From contig NZ_WTWY01000002.1 in NCBI RefSeq assembly GCF_009870825.1, positions 558,001 through 622,000 of the forward strand: 64,000 bases of DNA. Reading direction: 5' to 3'. How positions within the stretch are numbered: the stretch's first letter is position 1; each line of letters begins with the position of its first letter. The position numbers and the translations under genes are program-made. The stretch is from Paenibacillus sp. USDA918EY (GTDB lineage: Bacteria; Bacillota; Bacilli; Paenibacillales; Paenibacillaceae). Shown here one piece after another: positions 16,097 to 25,021 of this stretch. Under the pieces are notes generated by a model. It was not told the DNA's origin. It ran no database searches and saw nothing but the letters and a program-made list of their open reading frames with translations.

Positions 16097-17428
16097 TTAC
16101 GGGGTCACCGATCTGGCCTGCGCCTCCTGCAGCTTTTTGGCGATGTTTTCCGGCGAAGCGCCCGTCATGATTTCCTGCAGCCCGTTGTTGATGACCTCGG
16201 CGGCATCCGCCGATAAATACGCGTCATATACCGGCGTGATCGCCGTTTTTTTCACCAGGTTAAACGCTTTGTAATACAGGGAGCTGACCTTGGACTGGTC
16301 GATATCCGTGTCGTACATGACCATGGAGTTGCTCTCCGCGATGGCTTTTTGGGCTTCCGGACCGCTGATGGCGTAAATGAGCTTGAGTGCCGCCTCTTTG
16401 GCCGCCCCTTCCGTCCGTTTGCTTAACGCCATGCCGCCGCCCGCACCGCCAGAGATGGTCTTCGCTTCGCCTTTTCCGCCCGGAATCGCCGGCATGACGG
16501 TCACGTCAATGGCCTTCAGCTGCTCTTCGCTGGCGGAGGCCGCAAGATTGGTGAGCGTCCAGGCACCGCTGATCATCATCGCTGCATTGCCCTGGACGAA
16601 ATATTGCTCCGCTTGCGTATTGTCAATGCTGTTCGCTCCATCCTGGAAAGCTTTGCTGTCGACCAGCTGCTTGAAGTAGCCGAGGGCCTTCACGAACTCC
16701 GGATCGGTAAACTTGGCGCCTTTTTGGGCGGCCGCGTTTTTGAACCATTCCGTGCCGGTCACATGGTCCGCCAAAGTGCCCAAAATCGTCGACTGCGCGA
16801 CCCATGGGGCTTTATTGCCCAGCGCGATCGGGGTGATCTTGTTTTCGTTGAACACTTTCACCGCCGTCATCAGCTCGTCCCAGGTTTCCGGCACCTTCAC
16901 GTTGTATTTTTGAAAGAGAGTGGTGTTATAGTACAAAATCGAAGTCGCGGACATGCCGATCGGGGCGCTGTAAATCTGGTTCGGCTCGAATTGGTAGGGT
17001 TCAAAAGCGCCGGGCAGAAACTTTTCCTTCCAGTCCTTATGCTGGTCCGCGATTTCTGTAATCGGTTGCAAAAGTCCGGCTCTGAACAGCTCCGCCGATT
17101 GGCTTCCGGCATAAACGAAAAAGATGTCCGGCAGCTCGTTGCCGGCGGCCACGGTGCTCAGACGCTGGCGGTAGCCGTCCGGCGGGATGGCCTGGGCATC
17201 CAGCTCCACGTTCGGGTTGTCCTTGGCAAACTGGTCGATGATGCCTCGGACCGTTTTGGCGCGAAGGTCGTCGCCGGAAAAATTATGCCAGATGCTGAGC
17301 TTGACCTTCTCGCCCGAGCCTTTGCCGCCTTCGGACGGGCTTGCCTTCTGGCCGCCGCTTTCTCCGCATGCCGCCAACATCAATGTCATCAGCAGCAAAA
17401 CAATGCTTAATTTCCGTACTGGTTTCAT
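16097..17428 (-). CDS. sugar-binding lipoprotein of ABC transporter
   Basis: A 443-residue extracellular solute-binding protein, family 1. The signal peptide ends in lipobox LMLAACGE, so the mature protein is lipid-anchored at Cys. The mature part has the KLSIWHNFSGDDLRAKTV opening, the PDIFFVYAG and GMSATSILYYNTTLFQKY segments and the MISGAWTLTNL hinge region typical of this family. GGAGG precedes the ATG by 8 bases. It stands 141 bp after the response regulator gene. That gap holds a TATACT hexamer, so a second internal promoter is possible. Substrate unknown. Confidence 0.93.
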   Translation of the reverse strand: MKPVRKLSIVLLLMTLMLAACGESGGQKASPSEGGKGSGEKVKLSIWHNFSGDDLRAKTVRGIIDQFAKDNPNVELDAQAIPPDGYRQRLSTVAAGNELPDIFFVYAGSQSAELFRAGLLQPITEIADQHKDWKEKFLPGAFEPYQFEPNQIYSAPIGMSATSILYYNTTLFQKYNVKVPETWDELMTAVKVFNENKITPIALGNKAPWVAQSTILGTLADHVTGTEWFKNAAAQKGAKFTDPEFVKALGYFKQLVDSKAFQDGANSIDNTQAEQYFVQGNAAMMISGAWTLTNLAASASEEQLKAIDVTVMPAIPGGKGEAKTISGGAGGGMALSKRTEGAAKEAALKLIYAISGPEAQKAIAESNSMVMYDTDIDQSKVSSLYYKAFNLVKKTAITPVYDAYLSADAAEVINNGLQEIMTGASPENIAKKLQEAQARSVTP

Positions 17429-17569
17429 CGGTCGATCCTCCTTTGGTTTGCGGCATAAGGCGGACTAGACGGAGCCCCGAACCTTTGCCGCAGCGTCGAT
17501 TACCATCAGTATAAGAGGAAGGCATGACCGGACACAGGGGACAGAATTCAGCCGATACGGGGAATATTT

Positions 17570-19120
17570 TCAGCTGTTGTCCCGATATTCCGAAGGCGTC
17601 TGGCCCGTAAACCGCTTAAACAAACGGTTGAAATATTTAATGTCCTCGTACCCGATCCGCTTGGCCACCTCGCTGATTTTGGCAGGGGTTTCCCGAAGGA
17701 GCTCCATCGCCTTTTGCAGCCTTGCCTCCGTCACGAATTCGATGTAATTTCGCCCCGTTTCCCGTTTGAACACTTCGCTGAAATAATTCGGATTCATATG
17801 CACATGCCTGGCGACCTGCGCCAAAGAGAGGTTTTCTTCCAAATGCTCCCGGATATACGTCGCCGCACGTTCTGCGGGAGTCGTATCCGAAACAAGCAGC
17901 CTGTACTCATCCATGATCGATTTCAAGCGGCGGAACAGCTCCGGCTGCGGATCGGCGGCAAGCGTCATTCGGCTGCTGCCTTCCATGTCGGTCAACTGGC
18001 CGGCGTACCCGATCGAAGCCGCGGCCCGCTCCAGCCAGCGATGCCCCGCAAGAAGCAGGGATTGCAGATACGCCGCCGCCGTGGCGGGCGTGGCCTCCCC
18101 GTTGCGCCGAAGCTCCTCCATCCGCTGCATGATCCAGTCGTTTAAGGCAGACTCGTCCCCGGATTTCAGCAACGATGCAAGCTCCGCTTCCTCCCCTTGG
18201 GTGCAAATGCCGCGGCAGCCTTTGCGGGCATGAATGTCCTCATGCCGGATGATCCGCCGGTCTTGAAGCAGCCAGGCATAGGATCGGGCCGTTTCCGCCG
18301 TTTCCAGCGCTTCCCGCAGAAAATGCGCGCCGCCTACCGCCTGTCCGCAGGCGGCAAACAACGTGCAGCCGAGTTCGGTTTCCGCATTTCGCAGCAGCGC
18401 CTCCATCGGCCTTTTGCCTGGAGAATCAACCCGAATAAGAACGAGCAGCAGCAAAGAGCTGTTCCAAGGCAGCCATTCGCAAGGCAGCTTTTGCATGAGC
18501 CAATCGCCCAGCGCAGCGTACAGCGCATCCCGGGGATGGGGATTCCCGGAACCGGGGACGCCGTCCGCAGCCGAAACCAGCCATATTTGCAGCCGTTGAA
18601 CGTCGGCAGGCCGCAGCCGCGGGTATCGTTCGTACAGCTCGCGGACCTCCCCTTCATCCGGCCCGGAGGATGCCGCAAGCACCCGCCCCAGAAAGCTCCG
18701 GTTCAAAAGGCGGTCCGTTTCCCTGCCAAGCTCTTCCCTTTTCCTCCGTTCCGCAAGCCTCTCCTTCGCCCGCAGCGCTGCCCGTACGATTTCGTCCGGC
18801 CGGCTCGTTTTCAGCAAATATTCGCTGACCCCTTCCCGGATCGCCTGCTGGGCGTAGGAAAACTCATCATAACCGGAAATGACGATCCATTCGGTATCCG
18901 GGCAATCGGTTTTGGTTTCGCGGATCAGATCCAGACCGCTTTTGCCGGTCATGCGGATATCCGTGAAGACAATCTCCGGGCGCTCCGCCGGGATTCGCCG
19001 CATCGCTTCCTCGGCCGATGACGCCGGTTCCAAAATGGTAAAGCCGTTTTGCTCCCAATCGATCACCCTGCAAAGACCCGTGCGGATAATAACTTCATCG
19101 TCTACGATGAGCACTTTCAT
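17570..19120 (-). CDS. YesN-type response regulator (REC-AraC)
   Basis: A 516-residue response regulator. The receiver domain (1-120) has the acidic pair DDE, phospho-acceptor Asp54 (VFTDIRMTGKSG) and Lys in YLLKTSRPDE. A long linker of about 280 residues follows. The C-terminal AraC helix-turn-helix pair reads ENLSLAQVARHVHMNPNYFS and ISEVAKRIGYEDIKYFNRLF, closing with TGQTPSEYRD. The start codon overlaps the kinase stop by 4 bp (ATGA), giving translational coupling. It should activate the adjacent transporter genes when the partner kinase senses an extracellular ligand. Confidence 0.94.
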   Translation of the reverse strand: MKVLIVDDEVIIRTGLCRVIDWEQNGFTILEPASSAEEAMRRIPAERPEIVFTDIRMTGKSGLDLIRETKTDCPDTEWIVISGYDEFSYAQQAIREGVSEYLLKTSRPDEIVRAALRAKERLAERRKREELGRETDRLLNRSFLGRVLAASSGPDEGEVRELYERYPRLRPADVQRLQIWLVSAADGVPGSGNPHPRDALYAALGDWLMQKLPCEWLPWNSSLLLLVLIRVDSPGKRPMEALLRNAETELGCTLFAACGQAVGGAHFLREALETAETARSYAWLLQDRRIIRHEDIHARKGCRGICTQGEEAELASLLKSGDESALNDWIMQRMEELRRNGEATPATAAAYLQSLLLAGHRWLERAAASIGYAGQLTDMEGSSRMTLAADPQPELFRRLKSIMDEYRLLVSDTTPAERAATYIREHLEENLSLAQVARHVHMNPNYFSEVFKRETGRNYIEFVTEARLQKAMELLRETPAKISEVAKRIGYEDIKYFNRLFKRFTGQTPSEYRDNS

Positions 19121-20946
19121 GCGCTTCTCCCCTTTCCGTCATGTGAATCTGGCTTCACCGTAAAACTTGCAGGCTCCAAGCAAATTGAATCTTCCACGTA
19201 CGGAATGGCGAACGTTATCGTCGTGCCGGCGCCTTCGAGGCTTTCAATATGCAGCCCCGCCTCCTTCCCGTAATGCAGCACCAGCCGGTGTTGAACGTTG
19301 CGAAGCCCGTAGCCTCCTTTGCGGACAGGCTGCGGGTTCTCCCCGGGCGCTTCCATTAGCTGACGGCGCAGCTGCTCCAGCCTTTCGGGCGGAATGCCCA
19401 GCCCGTTATCCGATACGGAAAAATGCATGCCCTGCGGCCCGTTTACGATGCGAACGGATATTTCCCCCGGGCCTTCCCGCTTCAAAATGCCGTGCAGCAT
19501 TGCGTTTTCGACGAGCGGCTGCAGCAGGAGCTTCAGGATCAGCTTTTCCTGGACCTGTCCGTCCACATGGGCATAAAAAACGAATTTCTCCGGGTAACGG
19601 ATGGACTGGATGTTGGCGTAATGGCGGACATGCATCATTTCCTGCCCGACCTGACAGTATTCCTGGCCGTTGTTCAGGCTGAACCGGAGAAAATCGCTGA
19701 GCGAACCGACCATGTCGGCGATTTTGGCGTCCCCGTTCATCAAGGCGAGCCAGTGGATGGAAGAAAGCGTATTGTAGAGGAAATGCGGATTGATCTGCAG
19801 CTGCAGCGCCTGCATATCCGCTTCCTTTTTCAGCGATTCATTGCGTTTGACCTCATCGGTCAGCTTTACGATCCGGGAGCTGAGCCTGTTGTAGCTGACG
19901 ATCAGCTGCCCCACCTCATCGATTGATTTCACGGGGATGGCAGGCAGGGGCTCCTCCGGGCTGGCACTTTTCAAAAAGGCGGTCAGCGCGGACAGCGGCT
20001 TCGTAATCTTTTGGATCAAAAACACGACAAAAAAGATGACAAACAACATCGCGACGCTGACGGCAACGGCCGTTAAAATCAGGAAGTAATGGTTCTGCGA
20101 CCGGTAGGCCTCCGTCGGGATGATGCCGACCAGTTTCCAGTTTACGCTGGACAAGGTGTTATAAAGCACCGTCTTCTTCCCGGCGCCCGACCCGTAATCC
20201 AAAAAGCCGCTTTCTCCTTGGAAAGCGCCCATATTCGGGTAGTAGACGGACAGCGGTACATTCGTCTCCATCTCATCCGGGCCAGCGATAATCCGGTTCT
20301 TGTCATCCAGCAGCAGGACGAACCCGCCCTCTTCCAGCGCCGCCTGCCTGATCTGCCGGGTTATGACCCCCTGATCCAAATTGATCTGGACCTTGCCGAT
20401 CAGCTTGTATTTATCCGTGCTGCGAATCGGCCTTGCGAGCGTGATCACTTTGCGCGCCCCTTCAAACGTCCACTGCCGGTGGACGCCGGACCACCACTTC
20501 GGATGCTGCTCGTAATAATCGGGGATCGTCGCCGTAATGTCCGTAAAGTCCGAACCTGCGATCGATTTGTGGGAAATCGGGGGTTTGGTTCCCAGCGGCT
20601 CGATGATGATATTCGCAACGTAATCTTTGGAGAAAGCCAAATTCGTAAGAAAATTGATAATCGTGGTTTGCTGCAGCAAATCGCTTTCCGGCGTTTTTAA
20701 GTAGTTTTGCACTCCGTTATGGCCGATCAGGAACAACGACATGTTTTCCACGTCCTTCACCATCGTGCTGAGGTATACTTCCACCTGCCGGAGCGTGTTC
20801 ATCCCCGAGCTCTTGGCTTTTTCCTCGGTTAACCCTTCCGCCGTCTTGTACGAAAACAAACCGAGAAACAGCAGCGGAACGAGCGTCGTCATGATGATCA
20901 GCAGCGAAAGCTTATGTTTCAGCGATTTCCCCAGCCATTGTTTCAC
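19117..20946 (-). CDS. YesM-type sensor histidine kinase
   Basis: A 609-residue membrane kinase of the his_kinase/HATPase (LytS-YesM) class. The first membrane helix (about 12-32; LSLLIIMTTLVPLLFLGLFS) and a second (about 280-310; FLILTAVAVSVAMLFVIFFV) bracket a Cache-like extracellular sensor. A HAMP region precedes the phospho-acceptor motif INPHFLYNTLSSIHW with His388. The ATPase domain keeps QPLVENAMLHGI, SDNGLGIPPERL and GYGLRNVQHRL. The start is GTG with GGGGTGATC upstream. A promoter with a cre box on its -35 lies about 80 bp upstream, and a weaker cre-like sequence (12 of 14) sits at 20960-20973. Confidence 0.93.
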   Translation of the reverse strand: MKQWLGKSLKHKLSLLIIMTTLVPLLFLGLFSYKTAEGLTEEKAKSSGMNTLRQVEVYLSTMVKDVENMSLFLIGHNGVQNYLKTPESDLLQQTTIINFLTNLAFSKDYVANIIIEPLGTKPPISHKSIAGSDFTDITATIPDYYEQHPKWWSGVHRQWTFEGARKVITLARPIRSTDKYKLIGKVQINLDQGVITRQIRQAALEEGGFVLLLDDKNRIIAGPDEMETNVPLSVYYPNMGAFQGESGFLDYGSGAGKKTVLYNTLSSVNWKLVGIIPTEAYRSQNHYFLILTAVAVSVAMLFVIFFVVFLIQKITKPLSALTAFLKSASPEEPLPAIPVKSIDEVGQLIVSYNRLSSRIVKLTDEVKRNESLKKEADMQALQLQINPHFLYNTLSSIHWLALMNGDAKIADMVGSLSDFLRFSLNNGQEYCQVGQEMMHVRHYANIQSIRYPEKFVFYAHVDGQVQEKLILKLLLQPLVENAMLHGILKREGPGEISVRIVNGPQGMHFSVSDNGLGIPPERLEQLRRQLMEAPGENPQPVRKGGYGLRNVQHRLVLHYGKEAGLHIESLEGAGTTITFAIPYVEDSICLEPASFTVKPDSHDGKGRSA

Positions 20947-21017
20947 AGGATCACCCCGCTTTAAGCGTTTTAATTTTCATCGAAAAAGAGGATGGAATAT
21001 TTCGACATTTGTTTGAT

Positions 21018-21054
21018 ATATTACTTGACATTCGACAACATGTAAACGCTATCA
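21018..21054 (-). promoter_or_regulatory. promoter with overlapping cre box for the sensor-transporter operon
   Basis: On the minus strand: cre TGATAGCGTTTACA (21041-21054, all consensus positions met). Its last six bases TTTACA serve as -35, then a 17-bp spacer, then TAATAT (21018-21023) as -10. CcpA bound here would directly block RNA polymerase. Confidence 0.75.
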
Positions 21055-21077
21055 AGAAATGGCACCTTGGAAAATGC

Positions 21078-21108
21078 AAAGAAACCCGCGTCCAAAGGAC
21101 GGGGTTTC
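21078..21108 (-). terminator. intrinsic terminator of the 205-residue membrane protein gene
   Basis: GAAACCCCGTCC pairs with GGACGCGGGTTTC and is followed by a short T-rich stretch on the minus strand. Confidence 0.65.
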
Positions 21109-21110
21109 CG

Positions 21111-21728
21111 CTATTTTACTTCCGTTCGGTGAAGCCAAATGTCTTCCATTGCATCCAGGTTGTGCTGCTTCAGAAAATCAAGTGTGCCCGTTTCGATCCG
21201 GTCAAGCGTTGTCAGCCAGGATGGATCGGAAAGACGAAAGGATGCTCCCTTGGAGGGAGCCGCGGAAAGCCATACCGCATTCAGCGCTTGCAGCTGCTCG
21301 ATAATCGGTTTATTTTCTGAACCCAGCGGAGTGTCTTCAAGATCCCAATCATAAAACAGATGCGCAATTTGAATGGCGGTTAATGAGCTTTTGTCATTCG
21401 TGTAGTCTTCATGCCTAAATTTAAAACGGACCGCGAGTTCCCGGCAATCCCGGATAATCTGGTTTATTTTTTCATGATTTGCCAAAAGAGCGCGGACCTG
21501 GTCTCTCGTCATCGTTCCATTTTTTAAAAACTCCCGGTACAATGCGTCATCGCCTTGAATCGTCGTCGCAAGCAACTGCGTATCCGACTGTAACTCGGCG
21601 GAAATATGTTGTTCATACATGGACTTGGCCTTGTACTGCGTGATGGCGAAAATGGACAGGATGACAATCACCGTCAACATAACGATGTGCGGAGCATAAC
21701 GCCGGAGCGTCCTGTATGTGAGTTTCAT
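21111..21728 (-). CDS. single-span membrane-anchored protein, unknown function
   Basis: A 205-residue protein. It has a short basic N-terminus, one membrane helix (about 14-31; APHIVMLTVIVILSIFAITQ) and a largely helical exterior or cytoplasmic region of about 170 residues with charged and Trp-containing helices (AIQIAHLFYDWDLEDTP, RIETGTLDFLKQHNLDAMED). The start at 21728 has GGAGG 8 bases upstream; a GTG three codons earlier directly abuts that site. No known family was recognised. It sits between the threonine aldolase gene and the YesM operon, with its own terminator. Confidence 0.7.
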   Translation of the reverse strand: MKLTYRTLRRYAPHIVMLTVIVILSIFAITQYKAKSMYEQHISAELQSDTQLLATTIQGDDALYREFLKNGTMTRDQVRALLANHEKINQIIRDCRELAVRFKFRHEDYTNDKSSLTAIQIAHLFYDWDLEDTPLGSENKPIIEQLQALNAVWLSAAPSKGASFRLSDPSWLTTLDRIETGTLDFLKQHNLDAMEDIWLHRTEVK

Positions 21729-21821
21729 TCCATTCACCTCCAGACGATTGGAGCGCTATATACCCGTTAGGTGAGCAACCCCGGCCATCAATGGCCAAGG
21801 CAGCACAAAGTTGAAAGTCTG

Positions 21822-22919
21822 TTATTTCATCGCTTCTTCCATCAGCTCTCCCAACAACCGGAAGGCTTCCTCGATTTTTTCCTTCGGCACGTTCGCATAC
21901 CGATCCCCGATGCTGATCTCAAAGAAACACGCTCCTTCTTCCGTTTCACGCAGCCAGGCGGATAACCCGACACCCGTAGTCTCGGCAACATGTGCGAGAA
22001 TCGAGGCAGCCTTTTCCTCCGGCAGCTTGAAATGCACATGGAACATATTCGACACCGGCACTTCCGGCCGGGTAGACACGCCCCCACAAGCATTGTACAG
22101 GGCGGCAAGCTCCTTCGCTTCCTCGTAATACCGCTTCATGCTGCCGATCCGCCGGTCGAAATAATATTCCGAGCTGACGATATACGGATACAAGCTGATC
22201 AGATCGCCGCCGTGGCGTCTTTTCCAAATTTTCGATTGCTCCGTAAACGAGGCGTCACCCGCCAAAACCGCTCCCGCGATGCCGCCGATCCCTTTATAAA
22301 AGGAAACGTACACGCTGTCGAACAACCCACAAATTTCCGCGGCCGATTTGTTGTAATACGGCGTAATCTCGAACAGTCTTGCACCGTCCAAATGCAGTCT
22401 GATCCCCTTTTCCCGGCAATAGGCCGAGATCGCCTCCAGTTCCTCGTACGGCGGCAGTTGGCCGCCGATTTCGCGCTGCGGCAGCTCCAGAAGCAGGCAG
22501 GAAATTTCACCTTCCAGCTGCCGCACGTCGTCCAGCGTAATCAACCGTTCTTTGTCCGCGAGCAGAACCGCTTCAATATGATGAAGCTCCTTCATCCCGT
22601 CCTGTTCATGGATTTCCAAATGGCATAGCGGATGGTAGGCCACGCGCTTCAGCCCTTTCCCGTCGCACCATATGCGGAGCGCGATTTGCTGGGCCATCGT
22701 CCCGCTCGGAAAAAATACCGCAGCCTCCTTGCCCAGATAGGACGCCATCTTGCTCTGAAAATCCTCAATCGCTTTCCCCTTGCCATACATATCGCTGCTC
22801 ATGGAGCCCGGAACTTCTTCAAAAGCTTGCCGGAGCACCTCAACATCGCGCGGTCCGTGGCCACCCAGCGGGTAGGCCGCCTTCTCGAATGCTTCAGTCA
22901 GTGTTTTGCTGCCGCTCAT
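21822..22919 (-). CDS. threonine aldolase family PLP enzyme
   Basis: A 365-residue member of the beta-eliminating lyase/threonine aldolase family, which cleaves L-threonine or allo-threonine to glycine and acetaldehyde. Supporting motifs are MYGKGKAIEDFQSKMASYLG, the FFPSGTMAQQIALR cofactor region, the HLDGARLFEITPYY aspartate box that contacts the pyridoxal ring, and the Schiff-base lysine Lys209 in VYVSFYKGIGGIAGAVL. The substrate could be another beta-hydroxy amino acid. It appears monocistronic. Confidence 0.88.
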   Translation of the reverse strand: MSGSKTLTEAFEKAAYPLGGHGPRDVEVLRQAFEEVPGSMSSDMYGKGKAIEDFQSKMASYLGKEAAVFFPSGTMAQQIALRIWCDGKGLKRVAYHPLCHLEIHEQDGMKELHHIEAVLLADKERLITLDDVRQLEGEISCLLLELPQREIGGQLPPYEELEAISAYCREKGIRLHLDGARLFEITPYYNKSAAEICGLFDSVYVSFYKGIGGIAGAVLAGDASFTEQSKIWKRRHGGDLISLYPYIVSSEYYFDRRIGSMKRYYEEAKELAALYNACGGVSTRPEVPVSNMFHVHFKLPEEKAASILAHVAETTGVGLSAWLRETEEGACFFEISIGDRYANVPKEKIEEAFRLLGELMEEAMK

Positions 22920-23012
22920 TTATTTTTCCTCCTTGGATCAACCTCGTTCTTTTAGCATACTCGATCCGCATCGTTATGAAAAACCAAATTTATGACAGCC
23001 GGATAAAAGCGC

Positions 23013-23057
23013 AAAAACCCCTGCTGCGCCGTGAAGGCCCAGCCAGGGGTTTTTTTG
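23013..23057. terminator. bidirectional-looking terminator
   Basis: AAAAACCCCTG pairs with CAGGGGTTTTTTT across a 20-base loop. It lies beyond the stop of the secreted 252-residue protein and upstream of the threonine aldolase start. Confidence 0.7.
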
Positions 23058-23108
23058 CGATCTCCTTGATTATGTTACAACATGTATTATCTATTATTTC
23101 ACAGAGTC

Positions 23109-23867
23109 TTACTTCGCCGCCGCTTCCTGCTCCGCGATCGCCTGCTTGAACTGCTTCAGCAGGTCGGCAAGCGCTGCCCGGATGGCGTCGGCATCTTTGG
23201 ATTCCTCGGCTTTGGCCAAAGCGTCCCAGGCTTTCGGGAAAGCGGGGGCGGCTTCTTTGGCCTCCGCGGCTACCATCGTAACGGCCAGGGTGCCGAACTC
23301 CGCATTTTCCTTTGAAACTGCCTTCGGATCTACTGACGATTCGTTCAGCTTGACGGTAGGAATGACCGCCCCAAAAGCGACATTTCCACCTTCAACCTCT
23401 TTGATGGCGATGGTGAGCTTTTCCATTGGAACCGCCGCTTGAAGCGAAGCCGGCTTTTCTCCCGCGCCTTCCTTTTTGAATACTTCAATCGCTTTTATCA
23501 CCGGCTTGCCCGGTTCGAATTCCCCTGCCGTTTCCCCGGATTCATCCGCTGCGGACAGCTTTTCGATTTTGATTGCTTGGATGTCTGCCGGAACAAGGGC
23601 TTGTTGGAGCTGCTCCAGCGTCTTTTTCCAGTCTTCCACCGTTTCGGGCGCATATTGCTTGGCAAGCTCTAACGGATCGGTCATTTTGGAAATGGCGATT
23701 TTTTGCGATTGGACACCGCCGTCTAACGTAACCGCTGCGGCTTGAACTTTTATGGCGGGCGTTTCCGTTTTCGGCGCGCTGTCCGCATGGGTGATCGCCG
23801 GTGCGGCAACCGCGGACAACATAACGGCGGACATGGTCGTTTTCTTAAGTATGTTTTGCATTTTCAT
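23109..23867 (-). CDS. secreted protein, unknown function
   Basis: A 252-residue protein with a signal peptide (about 1-28; TTMSAVMLSAVAAPAITHA) followed by low-complexity, Ala/Glu/Lys-rich sequence. The middle has repeated beta-like segments (VTLDGGVQSQKIAISKM, MEKLTIAIKEVEGGNVAFGA). The C-terminus is a strongly helical, coiled-coil-like tail (KAWDALAKAEESKDADAIRA then ALADLLKQFKQAIAEQEAAA). No catalytic motif or anchoring signal was seen, so it is probably released or weakly wall-bound. It follows the 53-residue membrane protein by 94 bp on the same strand, and the two may be co-transcribed. No family was recognised. Confidence 0.75.
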   Translation of the reverse strand: MKMQNILKKTTMSAVMLSAVAAPAITHADSAPKTETPAIKVQAAAVTLDGGVQSQKIAISKMTDPLELAKQYAPETVEDWKKTLEQLQQALVPADIQAIKIEKLSAADESGETAGEFEPGKPVIKAIEVFKKEGAGEKPASLQAAVPMEKLTIAIKEVEGGNVAFGAVIPTVKLNESSVDPKAVSKENAEFGTLAVTMVAAEAKEAAPAFPKAWDALAKAEESKDADAIRAALADLLKQFKQAIAEQEAAAK

Positions 23868-23961
23868 CGTTCATTCTCTCCCTCATATTGGTTTGCAAGG
23901 TCCCGGGCAGTTGCGGAATATCCGGCAAGCCGAATCTTTTGAGACGAAACGCGATCACGGG

Positions 23962-24123
23962 CTACTCACCAAGCCGCTTCCATATCACGTCATAGGCCAG
24001 CATCGCGGCTTCCGAGCAGGCGAAAAACACGCACCAGCACAGCAGCATCAGACCGGTCATCCGGCATGTCTTTTTGAGAGCCGCACCTATTTTCCGATCC
24101 GGATTCCATGCATCTTTTGCCAC
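23962..24123 (-). CDS. small membrane protein, 53 residues
   Basis: A GTG-started frame of 54 codons preceded by GAAGGAGGAAACAC, one of the best ribosome sites in this area. The product has a basic N-terminus (NPDRKIGAALKKTCR), then one hydrophobic helix (GLMLLCWCVFFACSEAAMLAY) and a short DVIWKRLGE tail. Four cysteines lie in or near the helix. It is divergent from the response regulator gene and lies upstream of the secreted 252-residue protein. Function unknown. Confidence 0.6.
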   Translation of the reverse strand: MAKDAWNPDRKIGAALKKTCRMTGLMLLCWCVFFACSEAAMLAYDVIWKRLGE

Positions 24124-24307
24124 CGTGTTTCCTCCTTCGCTTGAGACCGATCTTCCGCTTGTCTTTCATGCCCACGGATGCTTGCAGATCCCAGTGTAAA
24201 AGGCGCGTGTGTCAAGCCGTTGGTGGATTTGTGGAAAAACGATGGCATTTTCCATCGGAGGTCTGCGCGTTGGTATACTGGATGAAGAGAAACGGGAGGA
24301 TCTGAAC

Positions 24308-25021
24308 ATGAATAACCAATATACCATCGCCGTCGTGGATGACGATACGAATATACGCCTTTTGGTGGAGGCTTTTTTGCAAAAGGAAAACTACCGCACC
24401 GTCGGGCTGGGCAGCGCCGAAGAGGCATGGGAGCTGTGGCAGAGCAGTCCGCCCGATCTGTGGGTGCTCGATATCATGCTGCCGGGCATGGACGGATATG
24501 AGTTTTGCAGACGCATCCGCAGTGAAGCGGAAGTGCCGATCATCATGATTTCCGCAAGGGACAATGAAGTCGATAAAATTCTGGGCCTCGAGCTCGGCAG
24601 CGACGACTATATGGTCAAGCCGTTCAGCCCGCGCGAACTGGTCGCCCGCATCAAAAGACAGCTGCAGCGCTGGTACAAGCTGAACGGTCCGGAAGGGCAG
24701 CCGTCATCTTCTCCCGTCCGGATCGAGCTGGGAAACTTGCAGCTGCTGCCGGAGGAGCGACGCGCTTTTTGGGCTGGCGAAGAAGTGGATCTGACCAGCA
24801 AAGAGTTTGCCATGCTGCAGGTTTTCGCCGAAAACCCGAACCGCGCCTTTACGAGAGACGATTTGCTCAACTTTGTATGGGGCGAGGATTATTTCGGCAG
24901 CGACCGCGCCGTAGACCATTTGATCAAGCGGGTGCGCAAAAAAATCGGCCGACTTCCCATCGAAGCGGTGTGGGGCCACGGCTACCGAATGAGATATGAA
25001 GGAGGCGATCCATCCCAATGA
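24308..25021 (+). CDS. OmpR/PhoB-family response regulator
   Basis: A 237-residue regulator. The receiver domain (1-120) has DDD at 11-13, phospho-acceptor Asp55 (LWVLDIMLPGMDG) and the conserved Lys in YMVKPFSPREL. The C-terminal winged helix (about 140-235) has LTSKEFAMLQVFAENPNRAFTRDDLL and DRAVDHLIKRVRKKIG. The start at 24308 has GGGAGG 8 bases upstream. The stop overlaps the kinase start by 4 bp, so the pair is translationally coupled. The stimulus is unknown. Confidence 0.95.
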   Translation: MNNQYTIAVVDDDTNIRLLVEAFLQKENYRTVGLGSAEEAWELWQSSPPDLWVLDIMLPGMDGYEFCRRIRSEAEVPIIMISARDNEVDKILGLELGSDDYMVKPFSPRELVARIKRQLQRWYKLNGPEGQPSSSPVRIELGNLQLLPEERRAFWAGEEVDLTSKEFAMLQVFAENPNRAFTRDDLLNFVWGEDYFGSDRAVDHLIKRVRKKIGRLPIEAVWGHGYRMRYEGGDPSQ

